Assembly: GCF_001039355.2 (NCBI RefSeq) | Contig: NW_019775769.1 | Span: 635,240-699,239, forward strand | DNA: 64,000 bases | Reading direction: 5' to 3' | Origin: Lingula anatina | Taxonomy: Eukaryota > Brachiopoda > Lingulata > Lingulida > Lingulidae | Shown: one piece after another, positions 10,963-24,500 of the stretch | Numbering within the stretch: position 1 is the first letter of the stretch | Layout: each line of letters begins with the position of its first letter | Notes under the pieces: model-generated | Told to the model about the DNA's origin: nothing | The model's input: only the letters and a program-made list of their open reading frames with translations | The model's database searches: none | Made by a program: the position numbers and the translations under genes

Positions 10963-12139
10963 CCTTGTAGCCGGCTGTCCCAGAACAAAACTTGCTCAAC
11001 TGATGCGCAGAAACTCCCAACTGGCGTGCAGCAATCAGCTACTGCGGGGCACGAAATTTCAGGCCCAGAATAACTACGTGATTGATCGAGGACAACAGGC
11101 AAATCGAAGGGCGTCTATATAGCAGCGTAAATAGGAATTAGCTGGGATATTTGACGTGCTTTGGCGAACTAGGATATTTTACGTACTATGTCGTAGGCCT
11201 TTGAGACGTCCTTTTGTGTATGTTAAGCAAAAACTTCAGATAAAGTTGGTTTTAATTTTAGTCTACCACTTTTGCTCTCATCAAATTTGTTTTAAATTTT
11301 AAGCGGTTTTGGTTATGGAATATCTTGGTAAAGAAGGGAAATGGGCTAAAATCTAATGTATGTTATATTAAGGTCAACCCTCTTTGTGAGTGTCTTTACT
11401 AGTGTACTGATGTGTCCAATGCGTTAGAGGAGCTGTGATGTTCATCTCATCTGATGAATCTGTTGATTTACTGCATTAAATGTCCTGAATTTCTCTAAAG
11501 TTAAGAAAATTCAAATAAAGCTTGGGCTTGAAATAGTATATAACGTTTTATTAAGTCACATTACTTAAACGCTCTCCGAAGAACCAAACTCCCAGATTTT
11601 ACTAATGTTGCAATTGTCTCTCTCGTTACCCCCCCCCCCCCCCCCCCATGGCTGTCGACAGTGAACGCATTTTATAGGTTTTGTTGCCAGTTGTTAAATC
11701 GCGTGACTTTTAAGCATTTTTCTTTTGCATTTTTAAAACACACTTGAGTTATACGACTTTCAAGGCAGATCCGAGAATCGGGCCCTGCAGACATGTCATT
11801 ATATTCAAACATACACGCTTAGGTAGTGGTGGAGTGTGTTTGTGCGTGTGTGGGGCTGTTGAAGCTAACGGTTCATGCCTGCGTTCTAGAGCATGCTTTT
11901 AATTGCCGCCCATTGCAGTTACTTTACAAAGTATACATTTATTACACGATAGAGTGATCAAATTCATTTCCACTCTAGTACTTTTTACTTTTAACATAAT
12001 TTCATAGAAGATAAAATAGATTAGAAATAAATTCCCTTCAAACCATTGAATTAAAGTAACAAATACCCCCCGCCTAATGAAAGTGGGCAGAAAATGGAAA
12101 CCTACGAGTATGTAAAAAAAAAAAAAAAAAACGGTATTA
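10963..12139. other. Intergenic between Ly6-like gene and its pseudo-copy
   Basis: The 5' flank of the Ly6-like gene. A run of about 18 C lies at 11630-11647. No supported exon was seen, and short open frames here lack splice context or recognisable composition. Confidence 0.3.
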
Positions 12140-12450
12140 ATATCTGGCAGGAAAGGTGGAAATATCTCCGCAGTTGCCGTTGATCTTGGAGGTGCATTCA
12201 AAACATTTAAGCGCAGCTGGAGCCTGCAAAAATTGACAACTTCACTAAAAATAAACTCTCCAAGTTCACAGACCTCCGACCAGGAAAAACGACAATAAAA
12301 TGATTTAACGAAATTTTGGAGACACATAATCAGCCGAAATAATCCCTTCCTTCCTGGGTAACTTCATCACAATTATTATTTGTTTCAGGGGTCGGAGGGT
12401 GGGGTGGAGATAAAGACCACTGCTGAAACCAGGGTTTTACAATTGATGGA
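12140..12450 (-). pseudogene. Decayed duplicate of Ly6-like exon 2 and flanking intron
   Basis: The stretch below 12223 repeats the acceptor GCAGGCTCCAGC and most of exon 2 of the Ly6-like gene (KCFEC, SK, NCGD region). An extra base after TCCAGC shifts the frame to a TAA, and the similarity is lost after the NCGD codons. Upstream, 12250-12450 matches intron sequence at 9340-9580, including ACCAGGAAAAA and CCTTCCTTCCTGGGTA. It is therefore a segmental copy of about 0.4 kb, now non-coding, about 2.9 kb from its source. Confidence 0.75.
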
Positions 12451-12952
12451 GGCAGGGTCTCGGTCTTATTGATCTTCTTCCCCCGTACCAACACGGCCAT
12501 CACACCAGAGATAAAGTGGTCCAAGCCAGTCCCAGATCTGAACATTACGTAACCTGTCTGACCGGAGAACATATTCATGTTTAAGGCAACAAAAATTCAG
12601 TACATATCCCCAGCACTTAGTTTTATTAACGTTTGTTTACGAGAAAAACAGAAATATTTGCATTTAGGCCTACACATTTTTAAATTCTGAAACATAGCCT
12701 ACACGCATATAAGAAGATTCTCTTGACGATTCTATTCAGTTTATAGTCTGTGACATTTGTAATAAAATACTACAGGTTAGGCCTATAAGTATGAACCTTT
12801 GTTTTTCAGTTCTAACACCCATGCCTACAATATAAATAAATACTTACATCTCCCAACATTTAACTCATAGAGAATCCTAAGAAAATCAATTTCGATTAAT
12901 AATGCGTCATTCTTCTGTGACTTCTAGATCAAAGTTTGGTCATATTAGATTT

Positions 12953-14767
12953 TTAAAATTTGTTCATATTGTATCCAAAATACTTCTCTTCAGCCCAGTA
13001 CTTTGCAATAACTTGCTTCAATAGATCCCTGTCGACCCCCTGATAGTACTGTCGGGCTTCATCGTCAGAGGACATTTGATCTGCTCGATGCGAAGGCGGG
13101 AGTTTTATCTTGTCGTCTGCTCCTAGAAGACTCAGCACGTTTTTGGCGTCGTCTGCGAGAGTCTCGAAATATACTACGAGATCATACTGCATTTTGCACG
13201 GAGCACAGAACGTATTGAATGTATCCCAGTGGATGTTAGGATATTCGAGGGTAAATTGTAGAAAATCTACAAATGTAACCGTGCGTGTTTTATTAACGTC
13301 AGCCATCCCTTTTCTTTTTATGAGAAAGTCCTCTAATAACTTTCTAAACAGCCCGCGTGTTGGCGCCACCTGTTCTTTGTACGCCGACACAAGACGTACC
13401 AGAGGATGACGGACTGTCATTATTTTTAGGTAACTGTTTACACGACCATGGATACCAAAGTCAGTGTACGTCTTAAGTTTACGTACATATGGTTCGAAAT
13501 ACGGAAGAGGCATTTGGTTGTATTCTACAGAAGTGTTCATCTGCCCATTCAGTTTGAAGTAGATCTTCAACCAAGTTCTGCTGCCTGATTTTGAAATGGG
13601 ACAAAGAATTATTCGGCTGATGTCGTCAACATAGTTTCTGTCCGGGATTTCGTGTTTGGACACCTTAATTGGTGTTCCTAGCATTATGGTTTCATTCTGG
13701 TTCTGGCACATCTGGAACAACATTTGTCTTCTCCGGTTCATAGTTTCCATCCATTCTTTAGGAACTCTAGCCCAGTGAAATTTCTAAAAAGAAATGAATT
13801 TGTTATCGAATACCATAAATATTTTATATTTTAAATATCTTAAACTTGTAATGGGAATGATTTAGAGCTAGCCTAAAACGAGACTATCGGCACGAGACTA
13901 GAAAACGAGCGATGGGATAAACCTAGTTTTCAGACAAAATACTAATACATGTACAGGTATAAGCCAAGAATGTCGTCTTCTAAGTACAATAAACAACACA
14001 CAAGACGTGGTGAATACGTGCTGTTGGTTAAAAGACTCCCTTGTTACAAAAGTAAAAATTAAACTCCCTGAAAAATAGACTGCCAACATAACAAAGACAC
14101 GTCCAATTTTACCGTTACGAGTGAAATTCATCAGTCTCTATCTACGTTACGAGAGTGAGTAAAAAATTATAAACATTGCTCAAGAATGTGCTTATGGATC
14201 GCAAGTCTGCAAACAATTTTGAATGTTACCTTAGTGAATCATAGTGGAAAAGTAAATTTCGTGAAAAATTAAAAGTTTGCAGAAAAAAGGCCTAACTTGC
14301 ATTAATGCTTTACCTGTTGAACGATATCAGACATGTACTCGTATCTCCCACTTCCAGTTTTTATGACGTCCGTCCTCGAAGTTGAGAAACGAGCGGTGAA
14401 ATCTGGAAGACAAGATATCAGCCACCTTCACGGGGACTATCTAATAAAAAAATCACAGAGTGAGCTATTTCAACTATCCACATACCTACTCACAGTTACA
14501 ATAGCAGCTAAAATAACTTTTGATCACTCCAATCTCTCTCTCTCTCTCTCTCAATGCGTGCGTGCATGCGTACGTGTGGAGAGAGAGATGGTAGCGGATG
14601 GAAAAGGTGCTGCTTAGGGACATTCGATTTAGTTGTATATGCCAAGTGCCTTGTCACCTACCTATGGGATTCTTGTTCAAGATGTACATGGTCACGAGCA
14701 CCACACATAGGCATAAAACGTAGAAAACCCTGCGGCGACCAATGTTGAATGAGCCATGATTACCTCT
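12953..14767 (-). CDS. Golgi carbohydrate sulfotransferase (Sulfotransfer_2, CHST8-14 type)
   Basis: Three exons join in phase: 14662-14767, 14314-14402 and 12953-13783, giving about 341 residues. The first carries a type II anchor, RRRVFYVLCLCVVLVTMYIL, after a basic stretch. The last holds the catalytic domain. The 5'-phosphosulfate loop is CPISKSGSRTWLK and the 3'-phosphate site is VRHPLVRLVSAYKEQ, the two PAPS-binding motifs of the HNK-1/chondroitin/dermatan group. It would transfer sulfate from PAPS to a sugar hydroxyl in the Golgi lumen, but the acceptor glycan cannot be told. Two features are unusual: the usual PKVGST-like loop is changed to PISKSGS, and no in-frame ATG precedes the anchor in the 14662-14767 exon. 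The start codon must therefore lie in an upstream exon. A strong donor (exon edge 15417) marks one candidate, which may be only 5' UTR. Confidence 0.85.
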
Positions 14768-15480
14768 CTGAAATAGGGATGTAAGTTTATACCAGTTTAT
14801 ACCAGTCAAACACTAAAACAAACAAGAATTCTACGGGCATGAAGGCAGGTTTTTTTTCGGGGGTTGTTAAAATAAATTACATGTATTTTGTTTCTGGATA
14901 AGGTCCGCTATGAATTAAATAAGTTAATCTACATGTAGGCCATAGGACCTAGAGGATTTTATTGAACAATTGGGAGCGACTGAGAGGGAAAACCCCTTTT
15001 GAAATTACTATCAAGAGGAGTGAGCCACCTTAACTGCCTCTTATAACAGTTCACTGTTACCCTCTATCAGGACCACAACTTGCTTTTTCGCAATATATAT
15101 TCACAGAGATGCCTATGGTTAAATTCACGGTTATTCTCCGAACTTCGCCTCAGAATAAATGTTCACAGAATGATACTGTATAATGTTTGTAAGCTGCCTC
15201 GGGATAGACCTTTATTGCATAAGAGGTGTGTAGTTGAACAAAATTGCGTGATAAAATAGGTCCAGGAACGCAGGAAAGCACGTGTTTAAATGGTATGGCC
15301 ATGTCACATGGGTATATCATAACACTGACTCAGTATTTGAGCACGGAACAACAACTACCGATTTCAGCGTAGTTGGTGTTACATATGTAAAAGGTTTGAG
15401 AGCAGTCTAAACTTACCTCACCTGGCCTAAATATCCTATCGATGTACAGCTCGTAGTTAATTTAAGAATTCTGTTTTCTT

Positions 15481-16075
15481 TAAATTGTTAAAGCAATAAT
15501 AACTGTTCGTTTGAGATTCAAAATTCCGCAAGAAATAAATTGTAAACAACGCATGGAAATATACACAAAAGTTGCTTTCATCACCGAATCTTTTTGGTTA
15601 ATTCACTTTTAAAAAATCATTGTTGGCAAGTTCTTATACTGAAAATCTCCGTATCAGAGAAGAGTGAGCAAAGTAGAGTGAAGCCACAAGCGCACTACTT
15701 TCAATTAACGCTTGGACGATCACTTATTTGCGACCATGCTCAGCTTCGATCTTTATCTCAGCGAGCTAGGGTTAGGCTCTTTTGTTAGCAGAAAGTAAGA
15801 CACCTACGGGGCAGGGCATGGTACTATTGTTAACAGAAACCAAACAGCGCATGGATGACAATGTTATTTCCATGGTTACCGCGCCAGGCCGTATGAACAC
15901 CCCGCAGGGACCCGCAAAGTAAGTAAGGTTACTTCCCGGCGGCACTGTAAAAGGTCGCCAGCAATCGTTGTATGAAGCAATGCAATGAAGACCATTTTTG
16001 TGCGCCGACAACCAGTGCGACTAAAGATGAAAAATATCGGTATATTCTATATCGGTGTATAAGAGGCCTATCGGT
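15481..16075. other. Intergenic, unassigned
   Basis: An open frame of 79 codons on the minus strand (15772-16011) has no recognised domain. No splice-supported exon was found. Confidence 0.25.
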
Positions 16076-17900
16076 CTCTTATTGGTTGTCAGTAGGTCCC
16101 TATAACCAGTAGCATACCACTTGCAACTGCACGGTGGATTGATGGTATTAAGTTGCCTGGTCGCTTACAAGTTCCTTGCCAGTCGCAAGCTAAGTAGCCG
16201 GCAGTAGGTCACCAGAAGGTTGCAGTTGTAATTGCATCGTCGATTGACGGTCTTTAGTCGCTTGGTCGCTAACACGTTTCTTGCCGGTCGCAGGTATGCG
16301 AAAATATGTGGCTGGAAGGTAGCAAGCGACCGCAATAAACGGTGGTCTATTTGGGCGAATATTTTTTTCATAATATGGCATGTATGCCTTCTAAATACCA
16401 TGATCATAAATCATAATGTTTTAGAAAAGAAAACAAATTGCATTTGTTGGCAAGATTTTACACTGATTGTCAAGGTTTACATACGTCACGTATGTTAAAC
16501 TTACGAAACCAAAAAAATTTAATATGAGGCTGAGAAGCAAAGTGCGTTTTTTCCCAAAAATATGCTGACACCCCCAATGTTTCATCGCTGTATGCCTTTT
16601 TAAATTTGGAAAGCCATATTATCTGAGTAAACAATGAAACAAATACATGAATGCAGAGAAAACGGAAAATGAAAATAATTCCATCAGCAATGTATAAGTC
16701 CTATTTATATTTATTGCCATGTTCTCAACCATTACAATTATATACAAATAATGTAACAGATCGTTAAATGTGCCCAAGAATCTTAAATAAAAATAGTTTC
16801 AGTACATACAGTTTAACATCCTTCCAGTGACTACAAGGATGAGTATGTAACAATACAAGATGCGCACGACCTGTCACGATTTAATTACGTTGTATTGTAA
16901 GTGGTTAACGCCTGGGGCTAAAAAGACAAAGGGAAACCACACAATCGGTTGCAAATCAGTTGCAAAGCAGTCGGCGACCTTTCAGCAACCGGTTGGATAC
17001 CACAAATAGGTTTTTCGGTCGCCAGGAGGTTATCGGAACTGCACCGAAACCCGACGCTACTGGATATTAACCCAATGTTCTTTTGGAAACCATTTTGCCA
17101 GTTGTTGCAACCGGTCGCCGACAGTTGCAACCACTAACATTTGCAAGTCGCAAGGAAGTTTTTTGTTCAGTGTGACCGTGACTGCACACGCCTTGCGACC
17201 TCAAAAAGATCAATTATTAAAACAAGAAAATGTTAAGGGGTGTTAAAAGATAAATAAGGATTAAAACATATTCAAATTTATGTTTTTTTATTGCAGCACT
17301 GGTATCGTTTGGCAAGGGTGTAGTCTGTTCAAAAGTTCATAAAACATTGCTGGTTCTATTCTTAGCAAGGAAATGTAGTCTTCCTGATTTTCAAGTTCAA
17401 GTTCTTTCATCAAAGGCTCGTAATCGCCATGAAAAGGGCGGCTAGCATTCCACGTTCTCACCCAGTATTTCCGAGTTTTTTTAAATTCTTTTTTCTTCTC
17501 ACCAGTTACCACGTTCCCACCTTTTTGAAAAAGAGCCATTTTACTAGACCTATTTTGTTTTCCTAGAGAGGATAGCAGCCACCATCACAAGGTTGCAACA
17601 TATAGATCTTTGCGACCTTGTTGCTACCAGCGGGCAAGCGATCGCTACAATCCTGCATCCGGTTTTCAATCACCAAGTGACAGGTTTTAATATCGCTGGG
17701 CAAACGCTGTGTATGCTGGTATGCTTGAAGATGGTTTGTAGGAGGTTGCAGATACCTTACGGCAACATTGTGGCAATCGATATTGGACTGCTTGCCGATC
17801 AAAAATATGTCACAGCTTCTTAATTAGTTCGCAAAGTGATTGCAAAGTGGTAAAATCTAGATTTTGTGGTTGCAAAAAGGTTCCCAAAAGGTCGTAAGTG
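16076..17900. mobile_element. Transposon-derived region rich in GGTTGC/GGTCGC words
   Basis: Three blocks (16080-16350, 16920-17180, 17580-17900) are crowded with short words such as GGTTGCAA, TTGCGACC and GGTCGC in both orientations, much more than the flanks. The tails near 17150-17173 and 17862-17905 are similar and both end AGTGTGACC. The middle block carries a PIF/Harbinger-related frame (17288-17539). This looks like one or two nested non-autonomous elements with subterminal repeats. Exact borders could not be set. Confidence 0.5.
17288..17539 (-). pseudogene. PIF/Harbinger transposase N-terminal fragment
   Basis: An 83-codon frame containing KYWVRTWNASRPFHGDYEPL followed by LRIEPAMFYELLNRL. 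This resembles the N-terminal region of HARBI1/ALP1-like transposase-derived proteins, where a WVRPW-type motif precedes an alpha-helical LR-x-F-LL segment. The frame ends right after this region, so the DDE nuclease domain is absent. It lies inside the word-rich repeat region and is most likely a truncated element. A short domesticated exon is possible but unsupported. Confidence 0.6.
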
Positions 17901-18827
17901 AAGTGTGACCCAGGCTTTGTATTCACAACAACGCTTATTTCGTACAAAGTGCTTGATAAGTTGGGCCCCAGTAACGTCGACAACACCGGGGAACAACATA
18001 GACTACGTACCAGAAACATTGGACATTTCTGGTTTTATTTAAAAAATACAAAATTTGCCCTCAAGGCCGGAACTGTCAAAGATAACACCAAAATTGGAGA
18101 TTTTCTACCCCAAAGAATGAAATCTGGGTTGAATATTGTTCTCATACCCAATTTCAAAATTGCCTTGCATTTTGGCCCATTAGTGAGCCCAGCAGCTTTC
18201 ATTTGATACCGAGGTACCAGATAAGATGATACACGGTGTCCACAGGGCTTCTCGAAAAAGAAAATATTGAGAAAAGTATAAGGATTAATCAGATCATGCC
18301 ATGTTTGAAATTTGAAACGGCAACGAAAGTAATTATGGTAACAAGATATGAAAACCCCAGTTTCTGGCACGGCGACACGGACAGACACACGTGCTGGCGA
18401 GATGTACAGACTAATGATTTCCAGAAAAAAAAATTAAATCAAAATAAGTCAATGCAGTGAAGCTTTAATTTCAGCAGTGAAATTGCTGCTACGTACAATA
18501 CACAGTGCAAACCATTTGTACTCTGTAGATTGCTTTTTTCAGTAAAAAAATTACATTAAAGTTGTTTCTGAAACTATAATGTATTTGTTACTTCTTGACG
18601 ACTGTAACTTAGCTAACAAGCTCGTGTTCGTTGTAATGTAACTTACAGTATTAGGTCTGTTCTCCATCTGTGCGTTTCGTGCGGCAGTGGACTCCAATCT
18701 GCACTACCTTCTCATATGACTATTTCACAATAAGCTGTAACATTACTCATTTATGCCGTGTCTCGATGGTCGAACGGTAGGCTGTAGGCTTGGGGCCTAC
18801 AGACTATGTCAGCAGTTTATAATAAAG

Positions 18828-19055
18828 TATACGGACAGTCAATGAAAACGCATCAGAAAACTTTCTTGAATTTTTTTTTTACCGAGAATCGATTCTAACC
18901 ATTTAAACGAGTATAAGTGCACTTGTTTGGTCATAAGAGAGTGGGCTGATCACTATTTCATATTTCACATATTTCACATGAAAACTTAATGTGCCAAAGG
19001 AACTTAAACTATTATTTGATAAATAAATGATGCGTTTTCATTGACTGTCAGTATA
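18828..19055. mobile_element. Tc1/mariner-like MITE with TA-flanked inverted ends
   Basis: About 228 bp. The left end TATACGGACAGTCAATGAAA continues to ACGCATCA, and the right end is its inverse with one mismatch in about 27 bases. TA sits at both outer edges, as expected for Tc1/mariner insertions. There is no coding capacity. Confidence 0.75.
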
Positions 19056-21562
19056 GTTCATTGCTGTTTTTATACCTGCATCATGATCAGAGACAACGGA
19101 TATCAAATGGCTTGTATATATATATAATACTGATTGTCAAACAATAATGAAGTAATATAAAACAGCATTGAACAATGCACTCAAGGTAAAAGCCATAGCA
19201 GTACACGTGACTATTTTTGTTGGTTTTGAAAGCAGTGCGGTTTCTCATCCAAGTTTCGGAACTTCACAGTTGCAAAGTTTTTTCAGGTTGTCTTGTAATA
19301 TCATAATAATGTTATGTGAAATAAAAAAAAATTATATTAGATGCATATATTAAATGTAAGGTCTCTGGTAATTTATTTTAACGGTATGAGTAAATCCAGT
19401 TATATGATAACGACAGCCAGTGGCTCGCGAAATTCAGGGCATTCAAAATGATCGGGCGTGATAATAAATTCAAAGACGGACAAGTGAACGGCAACAATCC
19501 TGCATGAACCTGACAGATAAAGAAGCAGAAAAGGTTAACAAAAAGTTCTACGCCGAAATCCCCTATAATTACCCAATGCGTGCCGAATCCGTGCCTATTT
19601 GTTGACCTGAATGTAAACGCAGCATGAAATATTTATCTCCCCCACCACTACAATTTCTTTAAATCTCCCCCATAGACATTCGAGGAATAGAATTTCTGTT
19701 GCGACAAATGTGCATTGTTTCCGATCCCATTCCACAGAGCCAACTCGGATAAAATTTCAGTGTCCTGGTCAAGCGATCATTTAAATTCAAACAGCTGTTT
19801 CCGACTGTGTGGTGCATTATTTGATATTTCTCTACTAATAAAACGTTCAGATAAGGTTATATGTAAATTTGGCGAAACAGGGCATTTTATTTCGCAAAGA
19901 TCTTGGTTCAGATTTCATTTTTTGCTGGTCATGTGACCTTTTACGTCATTTGCAGGCTTTGGATGGCGAGGGCAAATACGCTCATGGCGGGAGCCGAGAA
20001 TCGTTATCGTTATAATAAGTTGCCAAACGTAAATCAAATCAAATTGGATTTCTTTCACACAACATAGTCCTTCAGTATCATTTAACCAAAAGAACGAAAA
20101 TATGAAAAAGATATCAATTAACATCGTAGTAATCATTATGGTTACAATTCCCCCGGTTGTCATCATAATTTTACGCCATGCAAAGTGTTTCTCATTGATA
20201 AAATTCCAAGAATACAAACATTACCCTATGTGTAAAAATATGAGAAATTAAAAAAAAAAAATCTCATGATGGTCACTAAGTTTTCCTGTGTTTTGTAAAC
20301 AGTGTAATCTTTTATTATAATCCAGTTCGCCACTGCTGAAGAAAAACAGAACAAAAATCAATTTGACACATTTGTGAGCTGAACAATTAAAACAAATATA
20401 CATTCATCAATAAAATCACCAAAACTAGCTTAAATTATTCCTTTTGTGTACAACCACAGTACTTAAAAATTCTGATGACATTCCATGAATTCCCTGCACC
20501 AACCCTACAACTGGCAACAATTCCATGTGTAAGTTGCACACACATCTACCTGATTTCAAAATAACTTATAATATATAAGCCATCCTTTTGGTAAAGAACC
20601 CCTCAGGTATTCTAGTGTTTTTTTTAAATAAATAATAACAAAGTTTCTAGGAATACAAACAAATAAATAAAACCAGAACTTTCCCATGCTGATTAAAGTT
20701 TTATCTCAATAGATAGACATTTTAATAGTCTAGCTTAATTTCAACAAATTTCTTAAAATCAAAATCCTTCATAAATCAATGAAAACATCAACCTTGGCTA
20801 GTTTGTATTTTCCTTTTAAAAACTCAGATATTACAATACTGGAAGGCCAATATCTTTTAAAAGAATTTAAAGTTTAAATTAAAAACATGATCACTTCTTC
20901 TGGCACATCTTGTCCAATAAAACACTACTTTCACATCATAATTTAATCTAAAAGATTCTAAAAATATATTCAATTGATATCACATCCTTATGTATCAAGG
21001 AACAGATAAATTACTAGATAATATTGATAATTCATTAATAATATATATAGATTCTAAGATAAGAAAGCTCTTAATTGGGTGATTCAAATTACAGGGATTA
21101 CGAAACAAATTAAACAACAACAACAACACCATAGGCTTTTCCACCCAAGTGTTTTACCTTGGTGTTCCATCTTTAATATTGTCTTTTGAGAGATCTTACC
21201 ATAATAACACTAAAGGGGACTTCTCTCACTTTCACCTACTGTTTGGGGCAAAAGATACAAGTAGAGAGCATGTACTGTTTAACACATTCATTTTCTACTC
21301 CACAAATTTGCTTCCTGCTGTTAAATTATTCAACTGGCCATGCTGAGCACTAGAGCTCCATTTTGGTGATTCTTTTTATGCTAAAGAGCCTGTCAATCAA
21401 GCTTTTCATCGTCAAAAAGGAACAATAAAGGTGGAGCACTAAGACAGAACACTTGATGTAAAAACGCCTTATTTTCTATGGGAACAAGTCAACATTGTGT
21501 TAGCTGTCCTCTTGGCACAATCAAGTTTCCTAAGATTGCGTTAGGTGTGACTCTAGACACAA
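19056..21562. other. AT-rich intergenic and likely IMPA1 3' UTR
   Basis: No supported exon. The last few hundred bases before 21562 are probably the 3' UTR of the minus-strand inositol monophosphatase. The rest is AT-rich with short open frames only. Confidence 0.35.
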
Positions 21563-24500
21563 TCAGTCTCTCTCCAGCTCGGTGTGGTCTATGGTACTGC
21601 TCAGCTCCCTGGCCAACTTCTCTGTCGCTGCTCCAATGATCCGCCTGGACATCAAGTCCACTGGACCTCCTGGAATTTCAATCAGAATGTGTTGAAGAAT
21701 TAAACAAAAAACGGAAGTAAATAAACAAAGTATAAATAGACAAACAAGCAAACATGAACAGTTTAGGTATCTTTGGGAAAATAAAAAAGAAAAAAAAAGG
21801 ACCAAATCTATCATCTTTCTCTTGTGTGTTTTGTACAAAACAACATTCATAGTCTCATACATGAAAGAAAATATTACCCCTCAACAACATGCAGTTTCAT
21901 ACATAAATGAATATATTACCCCTTACAAGCATATAAATAAATAAATAAATAAATAAATAAATTATTAATTATGTAATAAACTACCCTGTGTGTCCATAGT
22001 GAAAGCCCCGGCCTCTCTGGCTATCAGGTCCCCAGCAGCAATGTCCCAGCAGTGGATTCCAAATTCAAAATAAGCATCTGCACCTCCCTTTGCCAGCTGG
22101 CACAACGCCAAGGCCGCAGAACCCGTGCAGCGAATTCTGAGAGATAACATAACAGGATAATTAGAAAAATTGAACAGAAAAAATTTGTTGGCATTAAAGA
22201 TGAAACAGAGATAGTTTTTAATAGCTGGATATACCATGAGGCTCAGGGCTTAATTTTGATATCTTTCAATTTAGTCCCAACTCCATGAAAAACGATGACT
22301 GACATCTGCAGGGTTGTCTGTTGAAAATTTGCCTCAACAGTATTAAAATACATATTAAATAGTAAGCTTAAGTTATCCATATGCTGCATGCAGTGAGTCT
22401 ATTAAACTATTTGAAATCAATCAATGAAATAATTTATCAAAATAACAATATCTTTTAAGACATCATGTGAGAAATTGAATAATAAAAATAATAAAAAGAT
22501 AATTCCAAACAAAACTTACCCATGCGCTTTATTAATGACAGAACGCATGTTCTTAAATTTAAATGATAAAAATGCCTCCTCCCTGTGAGCACCAAATTCT
22601 GTTAGCACCAATGACTTTGACAGATCTGGAGTAAAACCAATAAGAAACTTCATTGTACACAAATACACCACTAAGGCAGTAATTAATGTTACTGTTTGTA
22701 ACAATGTATTACTATGTTTATACTCCAACTACATTTCTGATATATATCTTATATAAAATATATGGGGCTTGGATTTCAAAATGTATAACAAATCCAAAAC
22801 AGTGAAGAGAATAAGACCATAACTATAAACCTTTTTATCTGAGTTCTAAATTGTTCATTTTTAACGGAGCTTGAGACAGGTGAATTTCCCGCGTAAAGGT
22901 AAAAACTAGATATTTAGAAATACTGGTTAATTATCATGGATCATGATTTTCTCAACAATTTGAGAAAATTAGCTCTAATACTTGGGATGCTTTGAGCCAA
23001 TGTGTTGGAAGATTTGGGTCATATTTCATATAACTGCAGTGATAAAAAGGACATCCTCACCATCTTGACTTCCTGTCTGTATCCGCTCTCCATTAAGATA
23101 AGCTCCTTGACCCCTTCTTGCTGTGTACGTCTCATTTAGAATTGGATTGTGAATGATACCTATCTCCACCTGATAGAAATATAAAACTGTGAAAATTAAA
23201 CAGTCTGTGCCTTTACTTAAACCTAATGGTCTCTAGGACTAGTGGTAAAAAAAAATAATAATAAAAATAAGAATAAGAAAAAATGAAAAGAAGATCAAAT
23301 CTGCAGGTAACTGACAAATACCCTAAGACAATCACATTTGTGCTAGTCTGGTAGGTCTTCCTACTATCTCTGAAAAACTTAAAGATATCTGCCAGCTAAA
23401 CATGCTCTCTTATTCAGACAAGAGCTTTTTCTGCAGAATCACAGAATTCCACTTTTTTACATGACCCCAGAGCAATTAAACACCAAAACATTTATGTAAG
23501 GTGTTTGGGCCCACAATAAATGTTTAGAGTTTTTTCTAAAACCCGGGCTCATGTCTACTTATTGCTTACATTGAAGAGATTGTCTATGGTCATGAAATGA
23601 AGAGGTTTATCAGAATAGTATGTACTTATACAACGAAAGGTTATTTTCTCATAGTATTGGTTCAAATAACCCAAGAAATTACCCAACATTATTTCTTACC
23701 TGCTTTTTAACACATAGTGCTATAGAAATACACACAAATGGAAAACTGGAATGAAAAAATGAATATTTTAGAGTTAATCATGTAACAGATGTTTTGTTTA
23801 TCTGTTGATATAGATAAAGGAACCTGAACCTGTTTAAAAAAAGCTTAAAACGAGTCTTCGCTTTAAAACTGAAAACCATAATTTGCTTTAGCTCAGAATA
23901 CATTTGAAGTGTCCCTTAAAATAAAGAAATTAAGTGCTAGAATTTGAGTCACATTGTTCTCTGAAAAAGTGAGAAAATCAGATTTCTTTAAATTCACAAA
24001 ACTTGGGTGTGTTGTTATTATTACTTTTTGAATAATATTCTGATAATAATAATTATTTTTGAATAATATTCTAATATTAATTATTATTATTATTATTATA
24101 ACACACACACATGCATGCCCACATGCAAAACATAACTAGGCATGCTAAATGATGGATGCACATAGATAAACAGAGATGACTAAAAGGTTTGATGGAAAAG
24201 GAGAACTGAAGCTAAGAGGAAGCAAAATTCAAGCAAAAGAAAAGAAGAAACATTCAGTTTCTGAAAACTTAGCATAAATTCAAGTGAATACAATTTCTTC
24301 ATTTCTCTGTCCCAAGCTATATATAAAGAAAAGTCTACAGCTACGTACCTACCCATGGACAAAGTTAGTGGTGCCATCTATTGGATCTATCATCCAAGTT
24401 GGATTGTCTGTAAGTTCACTCCTCACTCCAGCTGCAGCCGTCTCTTCTCCTATAAAACTACAAGTTGGAGAAATGTGATTACAATTTCATCCCTGAATGT

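Noticed and set aside
18765-18830. tRNA-like segment with an A-box-like word and an 8-bp hairpin
   Set aside because: No B box (GGTTCGAxTCC) follows and the cloverleaf cannot be closed, so it is not called a tRNA; it may be a SINE or tRNA remnant.
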